DNA of 5,578 nucleotides, taken from PVC group bacterium (GTDB taxonomy: Bacteria; Verrucomicrobiota; Kiritimatiellia; UBA8416). A program made the position numbers and the translations under genes. Shown here one piece after another: positions 1-5,578 of this stretch. The stretch is from the NCBI GenBank assembly GCA_003567805.1, contig PWYP01000123.1:1-5578 (forward strand), written 5' to 3'. The notes beneath the pieces were generated by a model. The model did not search any database, was not told the DNA's origin, and was given only the letters and a program-made list of their open reading frames with translations. Each line of letters opens with the position of its first letter. Position 1 is the first letter of the stretch.

Positions 1-920
1 CTGTGGATGTCAGTGACGCAGATGTTGATGAGGCCATTAAGGGCGTATTGCAGCGTATGGCTCGATATGTGGATGCGGAAAATGGAGAGGTCGCGGATCA
101 GGATCTTGTTCAGATTGACTATGAGGCCAAAGGTGCAGATGGTCAGCCGCTGGCATTGTCCGGTGACGGGGTATCCGAATTGACAGAAGGCAAAGATTAT
201 TGGCTGCCGGTCGTGGGTGATAATGAATTGATCCCTGGCCTTTTGGATGCGCTGCGGGGCAAAGAGCTGGGAACTTCCATTCAATTTACGGCTTCGTTTC
301 CGGGGGATTTCCGTGTGTCGGCTTTAGCTGGACAGGAAATTTCCTATGATGTGGCCATTAAGGGATTGCGGAAGATGGAAGTGCCGGCATTAGATGAGGA
401 AGTATTGAATCGTATCGGTATGGAATCGGAAGAGGCGCTGCGTACAAGGGTTCGTGCGGACCTCGAGACGGCCCGTCAGGAAGAGGAGGATATGCGCAAG
501 CGGGAAGAAGTGAATCGCTTTTTGCTTGAGAATACGAAGATATCGGTGCCCGAGTCGCAGGTTGCGAATGAGCGCAGCACGTTGCTGCGTTCGTTGTTGA
601 CGCGTATGGCGCAGCAGGGTGCTACACGTGAAATGATGGAGCAGCACCGCGATGAGGTAATGGCAAATGTTTCACGTCAGGCTGAAGAACGGATCAAGGT
701 TCAGTATATTTTAGAGCAGATTGGCAAGGAAGAAGAAATTGCTGTTGAGCCATCCGATATTGCGTCTGCCATGCAAAAACTAGCGGATCGCCATGGTATG
801 TCGGTTGAAAAGTTACGGGCTGAAGTGGAAAAACAAGAAAATGGTATGACGCAATTTGAAGCGGATGTGTTACGAGATAAAGTCATCGATTTTCTGTTAA
901 GTCAGGCAAAAATCAAATAG
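1..920 (+). CDS. tig: Trigger factor, 3' part (ribosome-associated chaperone / peptidyl-prolyl isomerase)
   Basis: This is the C-terminal 305 or so residues of trigger factor, the chaperone that binds at the ribosomal exit tunnel and shields nascent chains. The reading frame is open to the left edge (in frame from base 3), so the GTG at base 3 is not the start; the N-terminal ribosome-binding domain lies outside the window. Visible residues about 30-127 form the FKBP-like isomerase domain, with [14 protein letters not shown], then [13 protein letters not shown] and a TASFPGDF strand. Residues from about 128 to the end are a charged, helical, Glu/Arg/Gln-rich SurA-like chaperone domain with the typical VPESQV segment (about 182-187) and a tail ending [12 protein letters not shown]. 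The usual IPGFED of the isomerase domain reads IPGLLD here, so the isomerase site is divergent. The gene lies 13 bases before clpP, the common tig-clpP-clpX order. The family is confident from domain pattern and neighbours; isomerase activity is uncertain. Confidence 0.95.
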   Translation, partial: VDVSDADVDEAIKGVLQRMARYVDAENGEVADQDLVQIDYEAKGADGQPLALSGDGVSELTEGKDYWLPVVGDNELIPGLLDALRGKELGTSIQFTASFPGDFRVSALAGQEISYDVAIKGLRKMEVPALDEEVLNRIGMESEEALRTRVRADLETARQEEEDMRKREEVNRFLLENTKISVPESQVANERSTLLRSLLTRMAQQGATREMMEQHRDEVMANVSRQAEERIKVQYILEQIGKEEEIAVEPSDIASAMQKLADRHGMSVEKLRAEVEKQENGMTQFEADVLRDKVIDFLLSQAKIK

Positions 921-923
921 AAC

Positions 924-927
924 GGAG
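924..927 (+). promoter_or_regulatory. Ribosome binding site of clpP (supports a GTG start)
   Basis: GGAG lies 6 bases before the GTG at 934, within the 13-base spacer after the tig stop codon. It supports GTG as the true clpP start and leaves little space for a separate clpP promoter in the spacer. Confidence 0.75.
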
Positions 928-933
928 AAGCAC

Positions 934-1569
934 GTGAGTACATACAATCAAGCTTTGGTTCCCATGGTTGTGGAGCAAACGGGACGTGGCGAGCGCGCCT
1001 ACGATATTTTTTCGCGGTTACTGAAAGATCGCATTATTTTCATCGGTAGCGGAATTAATGACGACATCAGCAATTTGATTATTGCGCAGTTGTTGTTTTT
1101 ACAGGCCGAGGACCCGGAGAAAGATATCAATATGTATATCAATTCTCCTGGTGGATCGGTGACAGCCGGTTTGGCAATCTACGATACGATGCAATTTTTA
1201 AAGTGCGATGTTGCTACCTATTGCGTTGGACAAGCGGCGAGTATGGGGGCCGTTTTGCTGGCTGCTGGTGCTGCTGGTAAGCGTTTTGCTTTGCCCAATG
1301 CGCGTATAATGATTCACCAACCGTGGGGTGGCGTGCAGGGTCAAGCAAGTGATATTAGCATTCAGGCGAAGGAAATCCTGCGTTTGCGTGAGGGATTGAA
1401 CAATATATTGGCGTTTCATACGGGCAAGAAATTAGCAGATATCGAGCGCGACACGGATCGTGACTTTTTTATGAGTGCGGATGAAGCATGCAAATACGGC
1501 GTAGTAGATGAAGTAATTCCCGGGCGGAAGATGGTTGCTGCTGGTGATACGCCTCCGTCGAAAAAATAG
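934..1569 (+). CDS. clpP: ATP-dependent Clp protease proteolytic subunit ClpP
   Basis: ClpP is the self-compartmentalised cytoplasmic serine peptidase that degrades proteins unfolded by ClpX or ClpA/C. The 211-residue length is normal for the family. The catalytic triad is complete: Ser103 in GQAASMGA, His128 in MIHQP and Asp177 in ERDTDRDFF, with the same spacing (25 and 74 residues) as in E. coli ClpP. The oxyanion and substrate-binding segment NSPGGSV is at 70-76. The N-terminal [23 protein letters not shown] matches the usual axial loop and first helix; a few residues before it may be removed by self-processing, as known for E. coli ClpP. The start is GTG, chosen because of the GGAG site 6 bases upstream and the family-typical N-terminus. 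It sits between tig and clpX, the expected context for the ClpXP peptidase. The C-terminal tail (GDTPPSKK) is polar and probably disordered. Confidence 0.98.
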   Translation: MSTYNQALVPMVVEQTGRGERAYDIFSRLLKDRIIFIGSGINDDISNLIIAQLLFLQAEDPEKDINMYINSPGGSVTAGLAIYDTMQFLKCDVATYCVGQAASMGAVLLAAGAAGKRFALPNARIMIHQPWGGVQGQASDISIQAKEILRLREGLNNILAFHTGKKLADIERDTDRDFFMSADEACKYGVVDEVIPGRKMVAAGDTPPSKK

Positions 1570-1591
1570 TATGCTAATAACGGTTTATGTT

Positions 1592-1596
1592 GGGAG
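1592..1596 (+). promoter_or_regulatory. Ribosome binding site of clpX
   Basis: GGGAG ends 6 bases before the ATG at 1603, in the 33-base spacer between clpP and clpX. An out-of-frame ATG at 1599 lies only 3 bases after this site and would not give ClpX. I see no hairpin in the spacer, which fits read-through transcription from clpP. Confidence 0.75.
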
Positions 1597-1602
1597 CAAT
1601 GC

Positions 1603-2901
1603 ATGAGTGATGATACGCGTAGGAGATGTTCATTCTGTGGTAAGCGACAGAATGAGGTGCGCAGACTTATCATAGGACCGCGTGTAAACATTTGTAATGA
1701 GTGTGTGGAGCTATGTTCGGATATGCTGGAAGAGGAGTCCGGCACATCGGGCAAGGCGAAGAAAAAGTCGTCCGAGGCGAAACAGCAAACGTTTGCAGAG
1801 GTTGTTGATCGTTTGCAAGTTCCCAAGCCACACGAGATTCTGGATGCGTTAGATCAATATGTTATCGGCCATCCAGATGCGAAAAAGATGCTCTCGGTTG
1901 CGGTGCATAACCACTACAAACGCTTGAAGCAGGAATCGCATTTCGGCGCTGAGAGTCCTTTTGCTGATGTGGAAATCGAAAAGAGCAATATTATGTTGGT
2001 CGGGCCAACGGGCTGCGGCAAAACGTTGTTAGCGCGTACCTTGGCCCGCGTGCTGGATGTGCCATTTACGATTTGTGATGCCACGACTTTGACCGAAGCG
2101 GGATACGTAGGGGAGGATGTGGAAAATATTCTCCTCAGTCTGTTGCAAGCTTCTGATAATGATGTGGCTCGTGCCCAAACCGGCATTATTTATGTGGATG
2201 AAATCGATAAAATAGGCCGTAAGACGGAAAATGTATCGATTACGCGCGATGTATCTGGCGAAGGTGTGCAGCAAGCATTATTAAAAATTCTGGAAGGTAC
2301 TGTGGCCAGGGTTCCTCCGGGGGGCGGGCGAAAGCATCCACAGCAGGAGTACATCAAGATCGATACTTCCAATATCCTCTTTATTTGCGGCGGTGCATTC
2401 GTGGGCTTAGAGGATATCATGCGTCGTCGGGGTGGCGCTCGTAAATTAGGTTTTCGGGAAGAAGAGGCTGAACATGCCTTATTGCGTCAGGCGGGCGGAC
2501 ATCCAGAACCGGAAGACTTGGTACGCTACGGTTTGATTCCGGAGTTGATTGGCCGTTTGCCTGTTATAACTTCTCTGTCCGAGCTCGGTGAAGATGAATT
2601 GGTTCGTATTTTGGTGGAACCCAAAAACTGTCTCGTAAAACAATATCAGAAGCTTTTGGCGATGGAGGGTATCGATTTGTCGTTTACGGACTCTGCGTTG
2701 CGTGAATTAGCCCGTTTGGCAGCCAAACGTGGCACAGGAGCGCGTGGACTTCGTGCCTTAGTGGAGCGCTTGATGCTGGATGTTATGTTCGAGGCGCCCA
2801 TGTCTGAGAATGCAGGCGGAAAAATTCGTGTGACCAAGACAATGGTCGATCAGAACCGCATTGACACTGGGGCTATGACAGCGTTGCAGGTTGCGTCTTA
2901 G
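1603..2901 (+). CDS. clpX: ATP-dependent Clp protease ATP-binding subunit ClpX
   Basis: ClpX is the hexameric AAA+ unfoldase that recognises tagged substrates and threads them into ClpP. At 432 residues it is full length. The N-terminal zinc domain has Cys9, Cys12, Cys31 and Cys34. The AAA+ module shows Walker A GPTGCGKT (134-141), the pore-1 loop GYVGED (167-172), Walker [10 protein letters not shown] (195-203), an RKH pore loop (243-245), the arginine-finger segment ELIGRLPV (Arg318) and a sensor-2 segment GTGARGLR (377-384, Arg381). A LGF tripeptide at 282-284 matches the family [LIV]-G-F loop that docks on ClpP, so this ClpX should partner the ClpP just upstream. One oddity is [10 protein letters not shown] where the family commonly has VPPQGGRKHP. 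The ATG start is supported by GGGAG upstream. Its last 4 bases overlap the 3' end of mvaS on the other strand, and no lon gene follows, unlike in E. coli. Confidence 0.98.
   Translation: MSDDTRRRCSFCGKRQNEVRRLIIGPRVNICNECVELCSDMLEEESGTSGKAKKKSSEAKQQTFAEVVDRLQVPKPHEILDALDQYVIGHPDAKKMLSVAVHNHYKRLKQESHFGAESPFADVEIEKSNIMLVGPTGCGKTLLARTLARVLDVPFTICDATTLTEAGYVGEDVENILLSLLQASDNDVARAQTGIIYVDEIDKIGRKTENVSITRDVSGEGVQQALLKILEGTVARVPPGGGRKHPQQEYIKIDTSNILFICGGAFVGLEDIMRRRGGARKLGFREEEAEHALLRQAGGHPEPEDLVRYGLIPELIGRLPVITSLSELGEDELVRILVEPKNCLVKQYQKLLAMEGIDLSFTDSALRELARLAAKRGTGARGLRALVERLMLDVMFEAPMSENAGGKIRVTKTMVDQNRIDTGAMTALQVAS
2898..2901. other. Tail-to-tail overlap of clpX and mvaS stop codons
   Basis: The four bases TTAG hold the clpX TAG (2899-2901, + strand) and, read on the other strand, the mvaS TAA (2900-2898). 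The two convergent operons therefore share sequence and have no intergenic terminator region. Transcripts from either side must end inside the opposite gene or depend on Rho or collision. Confidence 0.9.
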
Positions 2902-4082
2902 GCATTGCCGTCGGTTTTGGCGTATATTCGTTTGTGTCCTGTGATGCCGGAAAACCGGAAGGGTCCCGTGCGGTATTCGCCAAATTGGTGTTCCCAGCCA
3001 TCACGCGGTACTGTCAGTTGAAAGACGTCTTCGTATTGTCGAACGGTAAGGGGCGTACGATCTTCCAATAGGGTGCGGTGTTGCTCTGTGAATATGTATT
3101 TTTTATATTCAGGAGATACGGTGCCGCTAAAGAATTCTGCTGTGCATCCCGACCCATACGAGAAGAAGCTTATGGCTTTGTTCGCGAGATCGAGTGTGGT
3201 TTGGTCGAGCAGGCAAGCGAGGCATTCGTATAAGGATGCACTGTAGGTGTTTCCCGTTAGACGATTGTAGTGCAATGAAGGGGCTACTTGCTCCTCAAAC
3301 GATTTTTCTTTTTGGGCGTGCGTTTCGATATCGGCCTGCTGTTTCTGCAACACTTGATATGCTTTCGACGCCATGTTGGTAAAGGGTGTATGGAAGCAGC
3401 AGTGATCAAAGTCGTATAGATTCCGTTTGGTCTGTTCCTGATAGTGTTGCCAGGTTTGCTGCAGGGCATGTAGATAGATGCGCGTGGATGTTTTTCCTTC
3501 CACAACTGCTTCTTCCCGATAATTTGGTCGCCAGAAGTCCATGACATCTTCTGCGTAGAGGCCCGCCTCTGGATCGAGGGTGATAATGTCTGGTGTGTTG
3601 GATACCAGCATGGCGATGGCACCGGCGCCCTGTGTGGGTTCTGCGGGGCTTCCTAGTTCATAACGAGCTATGTCGGAAGCCAAGACGAGTATGCGGGCAT
3701 TCGGATTAGCTGATACCATTTGTGTGGCCATGCGCAGGGCCAGTGTAGCACTGTAGCAGGCTTGTTTCATTTCGATAACGCGGCAGCGGTTAGGGAGTCC
3801 AAGCAAGCCGTGTACAAAAAGGCCAGCGGCTTTGGATTGGTCGATACTGCTCTCGGTTGCAAATAAGATGGTGTCAATCGATGAGAAGAATGGCTGCAGC
3901 GGTAAGGCGGCCGAAGCGGCCATGGTGACGATATCTTCGTCGGGTGGTGCAACCGCCATGATCTCTTGTCCGATGCCGATGCGGTATTTATTGTAATCCG
4001 CGCCCCGGGCAGCTGCTAGATCTTCGAGTGGTAGCATGTACCGCGGGGTGTAAAAGCTGATGCGTTCAATTCCTGCTGGCAA
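2898..4082 (-). CDS. mvaS: Hydroxymethylglutaryl-CoA synthase (mevalonate pathway)
   Basis: This enzyme condenses acetyl-CoA with acetoacetyl-CoA to give HMG-CoA, the first committed mevalonate-pathway intermediate. It is a 394-residue thiolase-fold protein, the usual length for bacterial HMG-CoA synthase. The three catalytic residues are clear: Glu77 in FATES, Cys109 in KQACYSAT and His231 in CFHTPF, each two positions earlier than Glu79, Cys111 and His233 in Staphylococcus aureus MvaS. Other family marks are the N-terminal [21 protein letters not shown] (36-44), [12 protein letters not shown] (148-159), EDVMDFWRP (178-186) and FSYGSGC.AEFFSG (307-320). The start is TTG; an AAGGA site 8 bases upstream and alignment with the family N-terminus both support it. 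It is the last gene of the mvaA-fni-mvaS operon. KQACYS, FHTPF and GSGC resemble PksG-type synthases, but the neighbours and lack of polyketide genes argue for a mevalonate role. Confidence 0.95.
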   Translation of the reverse strand: MPAGIERISFYTPRYMLPLEDLAAARGADYNKYRIGIGQEIMAVAPPDEDIVTMAASAALPLQPFFSSIDTILFATESSIDQSKAAGLFVHGLLGLPNRCRVIEMKQACYSATLALRMATQMVSANPNARILVLASDIARYELGSPAEPTQGAGAIAMLVSNTPDIITLDPEAGLYAEDVMDFWRPNYREEAVVEGKTSTRIYLHALQQTWQHYQEQTKRNLYDFDHCCFHTPFTNMASKAYQVLQKQQADIETHAQKEKSFEEQVAPSLHYNRLTGNTYSASLYECLACLLDQTTLDLANKAISFFSYGSGCTAEFFSGTVSPEYKKYIFTEQHRTLLEDRTPLTVRQYEDVFQLTVPRDGWEHQFGEYRTGPFRFSGITGHKRIYAKTDGNA

Positions 4083-4090
4083 AATAAGAT

Positions 4091-4095
4091 TCCTT
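4091..4095 (-). promoter_or_regulatory. Ribosome binding site of mvaS (decides a TTG start)
   Basis: On the - strand, AAGGA directly follows the fni TGA stop and lies 8 bases before the TTG at 4082-4080. The next in-frame ATG is at codon 16 (4037-4035) and would remove the first strand of the fold, so TTG is the best start. The site takes up most of the 13-base spacer, so no separate mvaS promoter is likely in the gap. Confidence 0.75.
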
Positions 4096-5133
4096 TCAGA
4101 CGGGGTATTTATTCGATAGCAAAAGGGTATGGTTATCTATCAGGTCTTCAAGCGTTGGCGTTCCGAGAAGGAACATGGCCGTTCTGAATTCGCGCTGGAG
4201 GCTCTGCAAATGACACATGACGGCATCTGCGGATTGGCAGGCGGGTTCCAGCAGTGGGCGTGCTATGCCGCAGAGGGAAGCACCCATAACACATGCTTTT
4301 GCCATATCTACTCCGGTGCGGATTCCGCCTGAGGCAATGAGGCATACGCGATCACGAAAAGGATGTAGCATGCGGAGTGCCTCGGGAGTGGGAATTCCCC
4401 AGTCTTCGAAGCATCGCCCAGGGTTGTCTGGGTCTGATGCTCGCTCATATTCAATACGGCTCCAGGAGGTGCCGCCGCTGCCGGCAAGTTCTATGTGTTG
4501 GATTCCAGCATCGATAAGATGTTTGGCGTCGGAAGCGCTGATGCCGGCTCCAACTTCCTTGGCTATGATGGGGATCGGTAATGTTTCGACCAAGGTTCTG
4601 ATTTTTGGAAGTAGATTCTTGAATCGGGTTTGCCCTTCCGGTTGCACGGCTTCTTGCAGGGGATTGAAGTGGAGGAAGAGTGCATCGATATCTGTTTTTT
4701 CGGCGAGTCTGGCAACCTGATCAGGCGTAACGCCATAGTTGAGTTGGATCGCGCCCAGATTGCCACACAACGGGATGTCAGGTGCAGATTCACGTAGGGC
4801 AAATGCAGGGAGAGCAGATGGATCTTCTAATAAAACGCGCATGGATCCCGTTGCCATCGCCACACCGACCGCATTTGCCGCCGTGGCCAGGTTGCGGTTG
4901 ATGTAGGCTAGTTCAGCGCCCGTGCCTCCCGTCATGCTGGAAATGAGCATCGGAAAGGTCAAGGCCTTTTGGAGGAAGCGTGTGGATGGGTTGACCTCTT
5001 CATAATCGATTTCGGGTAGCGCTCGGTGCACAAGTTTAATGGCATCGAAGTAGTACTTCCTGCGATCAGCATCTTTGGAGTGCCTTGCAATCTCGACGTG
5101 CTCATTTTTTCGTGTATGTATGGATTGCGTCAT
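4096..5133 (-). CDS. fni: Type 2 isopentenyl-diphosphate delta-isomerase (FMN-dependent)
   Basis: This enzyme interconverts isopentenyl and dimethylallyl diphosphate, using reduced FMN and Mg2+; it is unrelated to the type 1 (Nudix) isomerase. The 345-residue TIM-barrel protein shows the family motifs in order: RKNEH (8-12), SSMTGG (65-70), ATGSMR (94-99), GNLGA (124-128), HFNPLQEAVQPEGQ (155-168), KEVGAGIS (192-199), GSGGTSW (218-224), ASGGIR (267-272) and CGIARP (288-293). His155, Asn157, Gln160 and Glu161 match the substrate- and metal-binding residues of characterised type 2 enzymes. The ATG start puts RKNEH at the very N-terminus, as expected. It overlaps the mvaA stop as ATGA and has no strong Shine-Dalgarno site, so translation is probably coupled to mvaA. 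Placed between HMG-CoA reductase and synthase genes, it belongs to a mevalonate-type isoprenoid operon. Also named idi-2. Confidence 0.96.
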   Translation of the reverse strand: MTQSIHTRKNEHVEIARHSKDADRRKYYFDAIKLVHRALPEIDYEEVNPSTRFLQKALTFPMLISSMTGGTGAELAYINRNLATAANAVGVAMATGSMRVLLEDPSALPAFALRESAPDIPLCGNLGAIQLNYGVTPDQVARLAEKTDIDALFLHFNPLQEAVQPEGQTRFKNLLPKIRTLVETLPIPIIAKEVGAGISASDAKHLIDAGIQHIELAGSGGTSWSRIEYERASDPDNPGRCFEDWGIPTPEALRMLHPFRDRVCLIASGGIRTGVDMAKACVMGASLCGIARPLLEPACQSADAVMCHLQSLQREFRTAMFLLGTPTLEDLIDNHTLLLSNKYPV

Positions 5134-5578
5134 GACTGCTTACGTTCGAGTTTTCGGTGCGCCCGCATGAGTTCCCCGGGATTGGTTAAGGCCGCGAGTA
5201 AGGAAAGTTCGCTGCAGAGTGTGGTCGCGGCGATCATGGCCGCAAGACGCCGAGCATTTTCGCCCGTGGCACGCTCTTCACGGCAACCGAGACGAGCTAG
5301 GTTCTCTTCCACAAAGGGGAGGTGTTTGCCATTCCCGATTGTGCCAAGGATCAGGTTCGGTAGCGTGAGAGAAAAACGCAGTTCGTTTTCTTGTTCTTCT
5401 GCCAGCGTAAAAGCTTGTGAACCCTCAACTATGTTGGCGGCATCCTGTCCTGTAGCTAGATAGGCGGCTAGAAGAATGTTGGCAACATGTGCGTTAGCAG
5501 AGCGAATGCTGCCAGCGAGCATGGAGCCCACCCAGTTCTTGTGTTGATTTACTCTTTCGATTTGTGCGGGCGTGGAGC
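5130..5578 (-). CDS. mvaA: Hydroxymethylglutaryl-CoA reductase, 3' part
   Basis: This is the C-terminal 148 residues of HMG-CoA reductase, which reduces HMG-CoA to mevalonate. The frame stays open to the right edge (in frame to 5576), so the N-terminal part is outside the window. The GTG at 5531-5529 is internal: the residues before it (QHKNWVGS) continue the family pattern. Visible marks are NAHVANILLAAYLATGQDAANIVEGS, holding the catalytic Asp (about residue 45 of the visible part), then LPNLILGTIGNGK (about 72-84), PGE-type NPGELMRAHRKLER at the C-terminus with the likely catalytic His (about 140), and GENARRLA and ELSLLAAL between them. The usual GTVGGGT signature reads GTIGNGK here. The general layout, with the catalytic His near the C-terminus, is like class I enzymes, but the class and NAD(P)H preference cannot be settled from this fragment. 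It is the most upstream visible gene of the operon and overlaps fni by 4 bases. Confidence 0.93.
   Translation of the reverse strand, partial: STPAQIERVNQHKNWVGSMLAGSIRSANAHVANILLAAYLATGQDAANIVEGSQAFTLAEEQENELRFSLTLPNLILGTIGNGKHLPFVEENLARLGCREERATGENARRLAAMIAATTLCSELSLLAALTNPGELMRAHRKLERKQS

Noticed and set aside
3..920. GTG at base 3 as a trigger factor start
   Set aside because: It would lack the ribosome-binding domain; the frame is open to the left edge, so the gene is cut by the window.
1570..1602. Promoter or small RNA in the clpP-clpX spacer
   Set aside because: Only 33 bases long, with no convincing -35/-10 pair or hairpin; it holds the clpX ribosome binding site.
1416..1826. 136-residue open frame on the - strand spanning the clpP-clpX junction
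   Set aside because: It shadows conserved ClpP and ClpX zinc-domain codons and has no recognisable domain.
2947..2958. CCGG-AAAA-CCGG inverted repeat near the clpX/mvaS junction as a possible terminator
   Set aside because: The stem is only 4 base pairs, no T-run follows on either strand, and it lies within mvaS codons.
4217..4720. 167-residue open frame on the + strand opposite fni
   Set aside because: It is fully antisense to a well-supported isomerase gene. Its translation is Ser/Arg/Pro-rich with no recognisable motif, and I see no reason to call it a gene.
5026..5463. 145-residue open frame on the + strand opposite the mvaA/fni junction
   Set aside because: Antisense to conserved HMG-CoA reductase and isomerase sequence; low-complexity Ser/Arg/Cys composition and no family resemblance.
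5130..5531. A complete 133-residue gene starting at the GTG at 5531
   Set aside because: The frame stays open to the window edge, and the residues before the GTG (QHKNW) continue the HMG-CoA reductase pattern, so this is the tail of a longer gene.

Overview
This 5,578-base window is densely coding, with six genes in two convergent blocks and no gap longer than 33 bases. It looks like ordinary chromosome. I found no RNA gene, mobile element, CRISPR array, long repeat or phage gene.

Left block, + strand (1-2901): the end of trigger factor (tig), then complete clpP and clpX. This is the classic bacterial protein-quality-control order. Spacers are 13 and 33 bases, clpP and clpX each have a Shine-Dalgarno site, and co-transcription is likely. 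Trigger factor acts on nascent chains at the ribosome, while ClpX unfolds proteins and feeds them to the ClpP peptidase. All catalytic residues of ClpP and the key ATPase, zinc and ClpP-docking motifs of ClpX are present.

Right block, - strand (2898-5578, transcribed right to left): the 3' part of an HMG-CoA reductase gene (mvaA), then a type 2 isopentenyl-diphosphate isomerase (fni/idi-2), then HMG-CoA synthase (mvaS). mvaA and fni overlap by ATGA, and fni and mvaS are 13 bases apart, so this is an operon. Two early steps of the mevalonate pathway and the IPP/DMAPP isomerisation step are encoded. The kinases and mevalonate-diphosphate decarboxylase are not in the window and could lie upstream of mvaA or elsewhere.

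The blocks meet tail to tail: the clpX and mvaS stop codons overlap by 4 bases, leaving no room for a separate terminator.

Organism: a bacterium of roughly 50% GC that makes isoprenoids, at least partly, by the mevalonate route, which most bacteria lack. Bacterial groups known to have it include Gram-positive cocci, Borrelia, some Legionella/Coxiella relatives and parts of the PVC superphylum (for example Lentisphaerae and some Chlamydiae). The style of ClpX and of the reductase makes me lean to a PVC-type or another Gram-negative lineage, but this is an impression from memory and not a placement. I see no credible sign of a wholly new system; the points of interest are operon layout and variant motifs in known enzymes.
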